DNA of 64,000 nt from HGM04593 sp045591315 (GCA_045591315.1 JAZNSN010000081.1:124001-188000), one strand, 5' to 3'; numbered from the stretch's first letter, positions 52,347 to 61,710 are shown. A program made the numbers and translations. The notes: generated by a model not told the origin, from the letters alone.

Positions 52347-53963
52347 ATGAAAAGAATATTTCTATTGGCAACTGTTGCGGTTGCCTTGTTGGGATGCGGT
52401 GGCCATAGCCACGGCACAGAAGGTGATGGCCATGAGCATGCACATATTCATGGCTTTACAGCCTATACTCATGCATTTGAATACTTCTTGCAGCACGAAG
52501 GTCTTTCTGTCGGCGAGAAATCATGCATAACATTGTATGTAACCGACCTTTCATCTTTCAAACCTGCAGAATCCGATATTGCAGAGGCTGTACTCACAGT
52601 CGGCTCGAAAAGCGTTTCGCAGAAGAGTGGGGCTGGTCATAAAGGTATGTTTCATTTCGACCTTGTCCCGGAGAGTGCCGGTTGCGGAATGCTGTATGTG
52701 AAGGTCGGAGATGATGAGGCTCATTTCGATGTAGAGGTACACAAGAAAGGTGAACCGCACGACCACGGACACGCTTCACATTCAGGTCATGAACATGCCC
52801 ATAATCATGATGCCCACACAGGCCATTCACATGGCCATGATGCTCACTCGCACGACCACGACGGCCATTCGCATGGCGATGCCGGTCATGAACATGGACA
52901 TGCCGGTCATGGAATTGCTACAGACGGCAAGCCGGGCGATATTGCATTCAGCAAGGAGCAGAGCTGGAAGATTGATTTTGCTACGGCTGTAGCAGGCAAG
53001 AGCTCTTTCGCCGGGGCTGTAAAGGTTGCAGCGAGAGTTGAGTCCACACCCGGAAACTTTACGACTCTTGTGGCAACAGCAAGCGGCAAGGTGCAGTTTG
53101 TCGGCAACCTTGTCACAGGCAAGGAGGTAACATCGGGAGAGCCACTGTTCTATCTCGAAGGAAGTGACGTTACTGACAACGACGCATCTGTTAGGTTTGC
53201 CGAGGCTGAGAGCAACTATAATGTTGCAAAAGCCGATTTTGAGAGGAAGAAGCTTTTGTTTGCCGACAAGATTGTGTCTGAACGTGATTATCAGTCGGCT
53301 GAGGCTGCATACAGGCAGGCCGAGGCACGCTATATGAGCATGAAGCGCAACTATGGAGGAGGCAAGGTCATACTGAAGTCTTCGCTTCGCGGATATGTCT
53401 CTTCTCTGCTTGTGTCGAATGGCGATTATGTTACACCGGGTACCCCGCTTGCAACTATACAGCGTGCCGGTGACATGAATATCGTTGCCGAACTTCCTGT
53501 ACGATATGCGCAGCAGCTGCATAACATTTCGTCGGTAAATATTGAACTTGCTTCGGGCAAGGTGGTTTCTCTTGAGGAAGCTGAAGGACGCGTACAGGCT
53601 GTAGGCAGTTCCGTAAACTCCTGCAACATGATACCGATTACAATATCTGCAAAGAATCTCTCTGGGGTCGTTCCAGGCAGTATCGTTACATTGTATATAA
53701 CATCGGCGTTTATTGGCGACTTGAATGTAGTTGTGCCACGTACTGCACTTGTAGAGGAGATGGGGGCATTTTTTGTCTTCGTGCAGAACAGCCCGGTATC
53801 GTTCGAAAAACGCAGTGTAGAGGTTGGCGTTACAGATGGCAAGATGGTGAAGATAACAAAAGGCGTGCATGAAGGTGAGCGTGTTGTGACAAAGGGTGCC
53901 ATAGCATTGAAACTGTCGCAGGGAGCAGCCGCTCTAGACCCGCATGCAGGTCATGTACATTAA
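52347..53963 (+). CDS. RND efflux periplasmic adaptor lipoprotein with His-rich domain
   Basis: A 538-residue membrane-fusion protein (HlyD/CusB type). The signal ends in a lipobox (LLGC) with Cys17, so it is lipid-anchored. Residues ~18-135 form an extra N-terminal domain that includes HSHGTEGDGHEHAHIHG. Residues 138-188 contain 21 His in 51 residues. The adaptor proper follows: barrel-sandwich halves (VATASGKVQFVGNLVTGKEV), an alpha hairpin (residues ~275-340), and beta-barrel regions (GYVSSLLVSNGDYVTPGTPLATI). It links the RND pump to an outer-membrane channel, and the His belt points to Zn, Ni, Co or Cu. Confidence 0.88.
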   Translation: MKRIFLLATVAVALLGCGGHSHGTEGDGHEHAHIHGFTAYTHAFEYFLQHEGLSVGEKSCITLYVTDLSSFKPAESDIAEAVLTVGSKSVSQKSGAGHKGMFHFDLVPESAGCGMLYVKVGDDEAHFDVEVHKKGEPHDHGHASHSGHEHAHNHDAHTGHSHGHDAHSHDHDGHSHGDAGHEHGHAGHGIATDGKPGDIAFSKEQSWKIDFATAVAGKSSFAGAVKVAARVESTPGNFTTLVATASGKVQFVGNLVTGKEVTSGEPLFYLEGSDVTDNDASVRFAEAESNYNVAKADFERKKLLFADKIVSERDYQSAEAAYRQAEARYMSMKRNYGGGKVILKSSLRGYVSSLLVSNGDYVTPGTPLATIQRAGDMNIVAELPVRYAQQLHNISSVNIELASGKVVSLEEAEGRVQAVGSSVNSCNMIPITISAKNLSGVVPGSIVTLYITSAFIGDLNVVVPRTALVEEMGAFFVFVQNSPVSFEKRSVEVGVTDGKMVKITKGVHEGERVVTKGAIALKLSQGAAALDPHAGHVH

Positions 53964-53974
53964 CTATTACCGCT

Positions 53975-56900
53975 ATGCTGAACAGAATAATAAAGTTCTC
54001 ATTGAACAACAGGTTGCTGGTGATGCTTGCTGTCCTGTTGGTGATAATAGGCGGAATATACTCTGCAAAAAACATTGAGGTCGATGTGTTCCCCGACCTT
54101 ACAATGCCTACCGTAGTTATCCTTACCGATGCGTCAAACATGGCACCGGAAGAGGTGGAACGTCTTGTTACATTCCCGATAGAGACAGCCGTCAACGGTG
54201 CTACAAACGTGCGTCGTGTGCGTTCTTCATCTTCACAAGGCTTCTCCTTTGTGTGGGTAGAGTTCGATTGGGGAATGGATATATATCGTGCGCGTCAGGT
54301 AATAAGCGAGAAGATGAGCCTTCTTTCGGGCCAGTTGCCCGACGGTATTGTGCCGATGCTGGCACCTCAGTCGAGCGTCATGGGTGAAATCATGTTTGTC
54401 GGCATGATGGCCAAGACTACATCGATGATGGAGCTCCGCACTCTTGCCGAATGGATAGTAAAGCCGGCTATTCTTGCTACAGGCGGTGTATCTAATGTAA
54501 CCATAATAGGCGGCGACTACAAGCAGTACCAGGTTCTGGCCGACCCTGTAAGAATGGAGATGTACGGTGTGACAATGGAGCAGCTTGAGAGTGCGGCTTC
54601 ATCGATGAGCGTGAATATCGGTGCAGGCGTCGTACGTGATTTCGGCAACGAGTATAATCTGCGCGGAATGGGACGTAGCAATGACCTCGGTGAATTGGGA
54701 AGCACGGTAGTGAAGGCCGGCGACGGTGCAGTAGTGCGTGTTGCCGATGTTGCCGATGTTGTCGTAGCCCCGGCTGTAAAGCAGGGCTATGCGGCACAGA
54801 ATGGTGAGCCGTCAGTTATACTCTCTATCTCAAAACAGCCTGGAATAAATACCCTTGATGTTACGGAGAATATCGAGCGTAATCTAGAGAGCATTGTGCA
54901 GTCGCTTCCGGCCGATGTTGAGGTTGATACAAGAATATTCCGTCAGGCCGACTATATACAGGCCTCTGTCAACAATGTGGGCAGTTCTCTGGCAGAGGGT
55001 GCAATCTGTGTAATACTTGTCCTCTTCCTTTTCCTCATGAGCTTGCGCTCAACCGTAATCTCGCTTCTGGCTATTCCGTTGTCTCTTTTGGGAACAATCA
55101 TTGTCCTCTACCTTTTGGGAATGGACATAAATACCATGACTCTAGGCGGAATGTGCATTGCTATCGGTTCGCTTGTCGATGATGCAATCATTGATGTGGA
55201 GAATGTCTATAAGCGTCTGCGTGAGAATCATGCTCTTCCTAAGGAACAGCGGAACTCCTCTTTTGCAATAGTCTTTGAGGCATCGTCCGAAATACGTGCA
55301 TCAATCATACATGCTACGCTCATTATCATGGTGACCTTCATGCCTCTCTTCTTCCTGACTGGCCTTGAAGGGCGTATGCTCAAGCCTCTGGGAATAGCAT
55401 ATCTCATTGCTCTCCTGATGTCGCTTGTTGTGGCTATTACCGTAACTCCGTTGCTGTGCAAGCTGATGCTTTCCGACGAAAAGTACCTTACGCGCAACGA
55501 GAAGAAGAACTGGGTTGATTTGTGGCTGCTCAAGAAGTACCGCATTTCCCTCGAATGGGTCATGGCGCATGCAAAGCCGGTAATAGGTTCTCTGTTATTG
55601 CTCTTTGTTGTATGTCTGGTGCTTTTTGCGGGTATGGGACGCAGTTTCTTGCCTGAGTTCAATGAGAAGGCTCTTACTATCGCTGCTGTGTCACGTCCGG
55701 GTGTCTCTCTCGAAGAGAGCAATATGCTGGGTGCTGCAATAGAGAAAGAACTGTTGCAGATACCTGAGGTCGAGAGTACTGCGCGAAGGACCGGACGTGG
55801 CGAGCTTGACGAACATTCGCAAACCTCAAACGGTGCTGAGATTGATGTCAACTTTACTCTTGGGGAACGAAGCAAGGCAGAGTTCCTTGCCGAAGTACGT
55901 GCCCGTCTGGCTACGGTTCCGGGAGTCGTAACATCTGTAGGCCAGCCGCTTGAACACCGCATAGACCACATGGTGTCGGGTACGCAGGCCGATTTGGCTA
56001 TAAAGATATTCGGTCCCGACCTCAGTACGCTATTCAGGAAGGGTACGGATATCAAGGAACTTCTAAAGGAGTTTCCGGAGGTTGTTGACGTGAATGTGGA
56101 ACAGCAGGTAGAGACGCCGCAGCTTCAGATACGTGCCGATAGGGAGAAACTGGCCTATTATGGCATAACTATGGCTGAGTTCAACAGCTTTGTAGAGGCT
56201 GCATTCCCCGGAAAGAAGGTAGGAAATGTATATGAGGAGGAGCGTAGCTTCGACCTTATAATCCGTCTCAACAAGGATTATACCGAGAGTATGGAGGGTG
56301 TGAAGCGTGCCCTTATAGATACACCAGACGGCAAGATTTCTCTTGCCGATGTGGCTTCCGTGGTCTCTGTGGGAGGTCCGGGAAGCATCAGCCGTGAGAA
56401 CGTGCAGCGCAAGGTTGTTGTGTCGGCAAATATTGCAAGCGGTGATGTTGCTGGAACTGTTGACCGCGTTGCCGACTATCTGGATAAAAATCTTCAGCTC
56501 GATGAGGGCTACCGCCTTGAGTATGGCGGACAGTTCGAGAGTGCCGACAGCGCGTCACGCACATTGTGGCTCACTACGCTTGTTGCTATTCTTGTGGTGT
56601 TTGTTCTTCTCTATAGCGAGTTCAAGAGTACCTCTCTTTCTATAGTAGTGCTTCTTAATCTTCCGCTTGCCCTTATAGGCGGAATTATTGCGACGGGAGT
56701 TACTTCCGGAGTTATGAGTATTCCTGCCATAATTGGTCTGATTACTCTCTTCGGTATCGCTACACGCAATGGTATTCTTCTTGTGTCACGCTATCAGCAT
56801 CTCCGCAGTGAGGGAATAGGAACAGAGGATGCTGTAATGGCCGGTTCGCTTGATCGCCTTACTCCAATCCTCATGACAGCGTTTACCTCAGCCCTTGCAT

Positions 56901-57055
56901 TGGTGCCGATGATTCTCAACGGTTCGGCATCGGGTAACGAGATACAGAGCCCTATGGCTGTCGTTGTGCTCGGAGGCTTGTTGTCATCTACAGTGCTTAA
57001 CATCTTCATCATACCGATAGTATATCGTTGGGTGGTTAGAAGAAATTGGGTATAA
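53975..57055 (+). CDS. Heavy-metal efflux RND transporter (CzcA/CusA type)
   Basis: A 1026-residue inner-membrane proton-driven pump with 12 helices and two large periplasmic loops. The start LNRIIKFSLNNRLLVMLAVLL and the motif IGSLVDDAIIDVENVYKRL in helix 4, with its Asp pair and Glu, match the heavy-metal (HME) branch of RND pumps. DVFPDLTMPTVVI and FGIATRNGILLVSRYQHL are also typical. It is 11 bases downstream of the adaptor. No TolC-like outer-membrane factor gene accompanies it, so the channel must be encoded elsewhere. Substrate metal not certain. Confidence 0.9.
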   Translation: MLNRIIKFSLNNRLLVMLAVLLVIIGGIYSAKNIEVDVFPDLTMPTVVILTDASNMAPEEVERLVTFPIETAVNGATNVRRVRSSSSQGFSFVWVEFDWGMDIYRARQVISEKMSLLSGQLPDGIVPMLAPQSSVMGEIMFVGMMAKTTSMMELRTLAEWIVKPAILATGGVSNVTIIGGDYKQYQVLADPVRMEMYGVTMEQLESAASSMSVNIGAGVVRDFGNEYNLRGMGRSNDLGELGSTVVKAGDGAVVRVADVADVVVAPAVKQGYAAQNGEPSVILSISKQPGINTLDVTENIERNLESIVQSLPADVEVDTRIFRQADYIQASVNNVGSSLAEGAICVILVLFLFLMSLRSTVISLLAIPLSLLGTIIVLYLLGMDINTMTLGGMCIAIGSLVDDAIIDVENVYKRLRENHALPKEQRNSSFAIVFEASSEIRASIIHATLIIMVTFMPLFFLTGLEGRMLKPLGIAYLIALLMSLVVAITVTPLLCKLMLSDEKYLTRNEKKNWVDLWLLKKYRISLEWVMAHAKPVIGSLLLLFVVCLVLFAGMGRSFLPEFNEKALTIAAVSRPGVSLEESNMLGAAIEKELLQIPEVESTARRTGRGELDEHSQTSNGAEIDVNFTLGERSKAEFLAEVRARLATVPGVVTSVGQPLEHRIDHMVSGTQADLAIKIFGPDLSTLFRKGTDIKELLKEFPEVVDVNVEQQVETPQLQIRADREKLAYYGITMAEFNSFVEAAFPGKKVGNVYEEERSFDLIIRLNKDYTESMEGVKRALIDTPDGKISLADVASVVSVGGPGSISRENVQRKVVVSANIASGDVAGTVDRVADYLDKNLQLDEGYRLEYGGQFESADSASRTLWLTTLVAILVVFVLLYSEFKSTSLSIVVLLNLPLALIGGIIATGVTSGVMSIPAIIGLITLFGIATRNGILLVSRYQHLRSEGIGTEDAVMAGSLDRLTPILMTAFTSALALVPMILNGSASGNEIQSPMAVVVLGGLLSSTVLNIFIIPIVYRWVVRRNWV

Positions 57056-57076
57056 GCATATTCTATATATATTATG

Positions 57077-57105
57077 GGGCTGTTCCATGCAATATGGAGC
57101 AGCCT
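57077..57105 (+). terminator. Terminator of the metal-efflux set
   Basis: A 12-position stem (GGGCTGTTCCAT with ATGGAGCAGCCT, two G-T wobbles; 57077-57088 with 57094-57105) around loop GCAAT, followed by CTTTTTT. It lies 21 bases after the RND stop. Confidence 0.85.
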
Positions 57106-57210
57106 CTTTTTTAATTGAAAAATCTGCCGTTTCATGTTATAAAAGATTGGTTGCATAATTTTATGAAGTTTATTTAACAGCTGTTAACAATCAGGCGTGT
57201 CAATATTGGT

Positions 57211-57218
57211 TACTTTTG
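57211..57218 (+). promoter_or_regulatory. Candidate -7 box for the exported protein pair
   Basis: TACTTTTG matches TAnnTTTG and ends 26 bases before the ATG at 57245. No clear -33 box. Confidence 0.5.
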
Positions 57219-57244
57219 TTTAAAAGTATAAAAACAAAGGTGAT

Positions 57245-57715
57245 ATGAAACAGTTGTTTATAATCCTGTCCGGTATTCTCTTTTCTGCGCTATCCTTTGC
57301 GGCCACCCCAGACAAGAGGCTTGTTGTGACAAGCTGTGAGGGTGTTGCCGGGTATGCAATCAAGTCTATTCGGAGCCTTAAGTTCAGCAACGGTGCTATG
57401 TTGCTCAATATGCACGACGGTTCTGTAATTGAATGTGATACGGAATCGGTAAGTTTCCTTCTCATAGAAGACTACATACCTTCGGAGGAGACAAATGTCG
57501 GTTGCATAGAATCGGAGCCTGCTGTAAGATTCGAGAGAGGAGTCTTGCATATTTCAGGCTTTTCTTCAGTTGATGTACAGCTTTTCAACCCTAGTGGAAG
57601 CATATTGTATAGTGAGAATTTCAACGGCGATGGCGTAGTCAATCTTTCGGGTTATCCGAAAGGAATCTATATGCTTAATGTCAATGGTCGTACATATAAG
57701 ATAATTAACCGATGA
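57245..57715 (+). CDS. Small exported protein with C-terminal sorting-like domain
   Basis: A 156-residue protein with a signal peptide (MKQLFIILSGILFSALSFAA). Residues ~25-85 (AIKSIRSLKFSNGAMLLNMHDGS) match a short module also present at the start of the next gene product. The last ~65 residues (VQLFNPSGSILYSENF, then LSGYPKGIYMLNVNGRTYKII) resemble the Por-type C-terminal sorting domain of the type IX secretion system, though they could be a generic beta-sandwich. It overlaps the next gene by four bases (ATGA). Confidence 0.7.
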   Translation: MKQLFIILSGILFSALSFAATPDKRLVVTSCEGVAGYAIKSIRSLKFSNGAMLLNMHDGSVIECDTESVSFLLIEDYIPSEETNVGCIESEPAVRFERGVLHISGFSSVDVQLFNPSGSILYSENFNGDGVVNLSGYPKGIYMLNVNGRTYKIINR

Positions 57716-60630
57716 AAAGGAACCTTTTGCTTCTAGCAATGCTTTTGTCGGCAGTAATGGTGTATGCCGATAAGGATATAAAGTTCTTCATGAACACAGG
57801 CGAAATTAAATGTGTTGCACAGGAACGTGTTGATAGTATTGTTTTTGACGAAGATGCCGGTAAAGTCACCGTAACTCTTCACGACGGTTCGGGTATTCTG
57901 GATATGGCTGAAATAGACAGTATAAAATATGGCATTCTGCCCCCAACTGTTGAAGTCATATATATGAATGAAAAGGCAATTGTAGAGAATCCTTTTGCAT
58001 TTGACAGTGTTGCAGTGGAGATAGATGGAGCGAAGGTTGTAGTTATGTCAAGTACACTGCGTGAGATTGGATATACATTGCACGGCAGCAGCGGTGACGG
58101 ATGCTTCAAGCTCTATGGCTTGAAGAAGTATAACCTTTATCTTAACGGAGTGGAGCTGACAAATGGCTCTGGTGCGGCAATAAACAGCCAATGCGGCAAG
58201 CGCGGAAGGATCTTTGTCGTTGACGGAACTGTTAACCGCCTTGCTGACTCTTCAAGCTATTCGACGGTTTCGGGAGAAGATGAGAAAGCTTCGTTCTTCA
58301 GTGAAGGACAGCTTATCTTTGAAGGCGGCAGCGGCAAACTAATAATTAACGGAAATTGCAAGCATGCAATCTGCAGTGATGATTATGTAGAGGTCCGTGG
58401 CGGAAATATCATTGTAGAGAGTGCAGAAAGCGATGCCTTGCATGTCAACGATTCTGTAATAGTGCTTGGAGGTTTAATGGATTTCAAGGCCGGAGGTGAC
58501 GGAATCGATTGTGACGGAGTAATAAGACTTCACGGTGGAAAAGTCGTTGTAATGGCTGAAAATGATGACGTCAAGGGCATCAAGTCGGCTTCAGATATAA
58601 TAATAGACGGGGCTGATGTCTCGGTAACTGTATCAGGTACAGCATCGAAGGGTATAAAGAGCAATGGTTTGTTTGAGGTCTCAAACGGTAATGTCGTCAT
58701 AGAGGCTACAGGCAATAGTATCGCAACTTTGGGTGATCCCTCATATGCTACATGCATAAAGTGTGATTCGACTGTAAATATTAATGGCGGCAATATCTCT
58801 CTTAAGGCAACCGGTATCGCAGGACGCGGCATATCTTCTGATGTTGACGTGAATATCATAGGCGGTGAATTGGTGGTTGAGTGCAGCGGGGACAGCGAGA
58901 CATACGTTCCTACTACGGAGGAGGATATATTGGGTGGTTCCGAGGAAGAGGAGAAGAGTTACGTGGTATATGTAAGCATTCCTGCAACCTCAACAAGCAA
59001 TCGTCCGGGAGCTGCATCATCGGCATGGAAGAGCGTATATCTCTACGACAGCAGCAATTCGCTTGTCGCAACATTGACAAACAGTGTGGTTGTGAACGGA
59101 ACCGCATTCTACTATTATGATTTCGGTTCAGCTGTGACAGGCAGCTACTACTTCAAGAGCGATGACTATTCAAGTTTCAGGGGAAGCTATACAATACAGA
59201 GCTCATTGTTTACCGGCCTGGACAGTGACAGGTATTATCAGATATCCTCTTCCTATACGACATCAGGCAGTGTGCGTACATACTCGCTGAGCGATGTCAC
59301 ATCAAGCTATGAGGGCGGCTCTGTATCCTCTTCAGGTTCTGCTACAGAAGATTCGTATGCTGCGGCAGGCATCAAGTGTGACAAAAATTTCATATTGTCA
59401 GGCGGAAGTCACCTGATAACAATGCATGGTACTGAATCCAAAGGAATAAAGGTTGAAGGAAATGCTGTTATTGACGGTGGAAAACTGGAGATAAACACTT
59501 CTGGCGCAGCCAGGATAATAGCATACGACCCATCTTATTGCACGGCAATAAAATGTGACGGTACGCTTGAGATAAATGGCGGTGAGGTTGAGATAACAGC
59601 TGCCGGCCAGGGAGGTCATGGCATATCGGCAGATGGAACAGTTACCATGAATGGAGGTACTGTCAATATAACGTTATCCGGTTCCGGTTCGTCATATACG
59701 GCTTCAAGCGGAACTGACTACTATTCGACAAAATGCCTTAAGGGTGATGTTGCTGTAAATTTGCTTGAGGGAACATTGAACTGTCTTGCTAAGGGAAATG
59801 GCAGCAAAGCTATTGTTGCAGGCGGTCTGCTTACGATAGGCAACGAGGGTGCTGCCAATGAGCTGTTGAATATAAGGGCTGTTACGCAAGGAGCCTCCCT
59901 AGGTACAAGCTCAGGAAATACCGGTATGGGCGGTATGGGCGGCATGCAAGAGGGTTTCAATGCTGCCCCAAAAGCCATAAAGGGTGCTGCAAATGTTGTG
60001 GTGAATAGCGGAACGATATACACAGAGACTGCGTATGACGGAGGTGAAGGTCTTGAAAGCAAGGCAACGATGACCATAAATGGCGGCATTGTAGAATGCA
60101 ATACTTATGATGACGGAATAAATGCTGCAACATCGCTGATATTCAATGGCGGTTATATATTCAGCCATGCTTCGAACAACGATGCAATTGACTCGAACGG
60201 AACAATAACCGTGAATGGAGGCGTTGTGCTTGCCTCCGGAACAAATGCACCGGAAGAGGGTTTCGACTGCGACAATAACCAGTTTGCCGTAAACGGCGGT
60301 ATCATCATCGGTACCGGAAGTGCCAACAGTTCCGTCACTTCGTCGTCGCAGCCTTACGCCTCGGTATCTTCGGTATCGGTAACACAAGGCAGGTATCTTG
60401 CCGTAAAGAACAGTTCTGGCGAGGTGATGTTCTCTTACAGATGCCCCAATACGGTAAATAGCGCGTCCGTGCTCCTCTCATCGCCCGCATTTACATCATC
60501 GTCGCACACTTTGATGTATGGAGTCACTTCGGTTACGGGAGCAAGCGAAAGTTACTTTGACGGTTCCTTTACGGTCGGAGGTACGGCATCCGGCGGCTCG
60601 TCGAAGAGCTTTACACCGCAGTCAAGATAA
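57712..60630 (+). CDS. Large exported carbohydrate-binding beta-helix protein (Cthe_2159/DUF4353-like)
   Basis: A 972-residue protein with a signal peptide (KRNLLLLAMLLSAVMVYA). Residues ~20-80 share the short module of the preceding protein (ERVDSIVFDEDAGKVTVTLHDGS). Two long runs of repeats follow (about 120-395 and 550-870), each turn ending in INGG, MNGG or IIGG and often containing IKCDGT or GISSD, as in the calcium-dependent polysaccharide-binding Cthe_2159 family. Between them sits an insertion (about residues 400-550) rich in Ser, Tyr and Gly with no repeats. GMGGMGGM lies near residue 743. The C-terminal ~95 residues form a separate beta domain. A role in glycan binding at the surface is inferred. 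Confidence 0.8.
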   Translation: MKRNLLLLAMLLSAVMVYADKDIKFFMNTGEIKCVAQERVDSIVFDEDAGKVTVTLHDGSGILDMAEIDSIKYGILPPTVEVIYMNEKAIVENPFAFDSVAVEIDGAKVVVMSSTLREIGYTLHGSSGDGCFKLYGLKKYNLYLNGVELTNGSGAAINSQCGKRGRIFVVDGTVNRLADSSSYSTVSGEDEKASFFSEGQLIFEGGSGKLIINGNCKHAICSDDYVEVRGGNIIVESAESDALHVNDSVIVLGGLMDFKAGGDGIDCDGVIRLHGGKVVVMAENDDVKGIKSASDIIIDGADVSVTVSGTASKGIKSNGLFEVSNGNVVIEATGNSIATLGDPSYATCIKCDSTVNINGGNISLKATGIAGRGISSDVDVNIIGGELVVECSGDSETYVPTTEEDILGGSEEEEKSYVVYVSIPATSTSNRPGAASSAWKSVYLYDSSNSLVATLTNSVVVNGTAFYYYDFGSAVTGSYYFKSDDYSSFRGSYTIQSSLFTGLDSDRYYQISSSYTTSGSVRTYSLSDVTSSYEGGSVSSSGSATEDSYAAAGIKCDKNFILSGGSHLITMHGTESKGIKVEGNAVIDGGKLEINTSGAARIIAYDPSYCTAIKCDGTLEINGGEVEITAAGQGGHGISADGTVTMNGGTVNITLSGSGSSYTASSGTDYYSTKCLKGDVAVNLLEGTLNCLAKGNGSKAIVAGGLLTIGNEGAANELLNIRAVTQGASLGTSSGNTGMGGMGGMQEGFNAAPKAIKGAANVVVNSGTIYTETAYDGGEGLESKATMTINGGIVECNTYDDGINAATSLIFNGGYIFSHASNNDAIDSNGTITVNGGVVLASGTNAPEEGFDCDNNQFAVNGGIIIGTGSANSSVTSSSQPYASVSSVSVTQGRYLAVKNSSGEVMFSYRCPNTVNSASVLLSSPAFTSSSHTLMYGVTSVTGASESYFDGSFTVGGTASGGSSKSFTPQSR

Positions 60631-60672
60631 ACAAACGGAGAGAAACAGCTGTTTCTCTCCGTTTGTTTATCT
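60625..60672. terminator. Perfect 48-bp palindrome, bidirectional terminator
   Basis: Every base from 60625 to 60672 pairs with its mirror position (centre CAG/CTG), with A/T-rich ends (AGATAAACAAAC and GTTTGTTTATCT). It overlaps the stop codon of the beta-helix gene and ends eight bases before the nadK stop, so it serves both convergent genes. Confidence 0.88.
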
Positions 60673-60680
60673 GTTGGCAA

Positions 60681-61553
60681 TCAGTCTCTAAGGTCTGTCC
60701 CCCACATAAGTTTATCCTTGAGGTTCTGTATGAAGGTATGTTCGTGACGGCGTATGACCAATTGTCTGTAATCAGCTTTGCGTACTGTAATGCGTGTAGT
60801 CTCACTGCAGCTCTCGTTACGTCCGTCAATAGCAATAAGGAAGTTGCGGCTGCGGCTGTTCACTTTTATATCTATTACAGTGCTGTCGCTTATGACAATA
60901 GGTCTTGCACTGAGACTATGCGGGGCGATAGGGGTGAGGACCAGCACATTCGCATCAGGTGTTATTATCGGTCCGCCGACACTGAGCGAATATCCGGTCG
61001 AGCCCGAAGGTGCCGCTACTATAAGGCCGTCGGCCTGATATGTTATCTTGTCGTTGCCGTTCAGTGTGACGTCAATGGTCATCATCGAAGAACTGTCATG
61101 TTTCATTACTGCAATCTCATTCAGTGCAAACGGGTAGCTATTCAGTTCTTCTCCATCTGTTAAGGCTTCAATAAGGCTTAGCTCCTCAATGTAGTACTCC
61201 TTGTTGTGTATCTTGCCGATTACATAGCCGATATCTTCGTTTGAGGTTGTTGTCAGGAAACCAAGACGTCCTGCATTTATGCCAAGGATCGGAATTGCCT
61301 TGCGCCCGATACGGCTTGCCGTTCGCAATAAGGTACCGTCACCGCCGAAACTGATGGCAATGTCGGCTGTGAACTCATTGCCGGTGATTATTTCATCGGG
61401 AGCAGGCATTGCAATTTTCTCTTTTCTGAGAAAATCATAGAACGGACCGTCTATGGCAAACTTATCGCCATTTTGTGTTATGACGTCAAAAAGTTTCTCA
61501 ATGCTTTTCGATTTCTTTGTCTGATGCTTGTTGCCGAATATTGCAAATTTCAT
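60681..61553 (-). CDS. nadK: NAD kinase
   Basis: A 290-residue cytosolic kinase that makes NADP from NAD. The GGDGT motif is at residues 70-74 (SFGGDGTLLRTA), and NE-rich FALNEIAVMKHDSSSM and the TGYSLSVGGPII substrate loop are conserved. An upstream in-frame ATG at 61631 would add 26 residues, but a -7 box (61632 to 61625) covers it, so transcription starts downstream and ATG 61553 (MKFAIFGNKHQ) is correct. It is convergent with the beta-helix gene and divergent from pdxJ. Confidence 0.95.
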   Translation of the reverse strand: MKFAIFGNKHQTKKSKSIEKLFDVITQNGDKFAIDGPFYDFLRKEKIAMPAPDEIITGNEFTADIAISFGGDGTLLRTASRIGRKAIPILGINAGRLGFLTTTSNEDIGYVIGKIHNKEYYIEELSLIEALTDGEELNSYPFALNEIAVMKHDSSSMMTIDVTLNGNDKITYQADGLIVAAPSGSTGYSLSVGGPIITPDANVLVLTPIAPHSLSARPIVISDSTVIDIKVNSRSRNFLIAIDGRNESCSETTRITVRKADYRQLVIRRHEHTFIQNLKDKLMWGTDLRD

Positions 61554-61624
61554 AACGGAAAGATGTTTGTGCAGATCTGCCACGTTTGCGTGCCGGCCTG
61601 CTTCTTGATATTTTAAGTATTCTA

Positions 61625-61632
61625 CAAACATA
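61625..61632 (-). promoter_or_regulatory. Candidate -7 box for nadK
   Basis: TATGTTTG on the minus strand (61632 to 61625) matches TAnnTTTG, about 70 bases before the nadK ATG. No clear -33 box. Confidence 0.45.
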
Positions 61633-61702
61633 GCATACGGTTTTCATCCCTCTGCCAGTGCAAAATTAAGAGAATTTATAATACAAGAATCTTTATTTAT
61701 AC

Positions 61703-61710
61703 TATTTTTG
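61703..61710 (+). promoter_or_regulatory. Candidate -7 box for pdxJ and the exb genes
   Basis: TATTTTTG matches TAnnTTTG, about 64 bases before the pdxJ ATG. No clear -33 box. Confidence 0.5.

Noticed and set aside
52750..52920. Short tandem DNA repeats that look like a CRISPR or satellite array
   Set aside because: The repeats are CAT/GCC-type codons for the His-rich belt of the adaptor, within an open frame, without regular spacer length.
52827..53870. Open frame of 347 codons on the minus strand
   Set aside because: Antisense to the adaptor gene; Cys- and Arg-rich shadow of well-conserved coding sequence.
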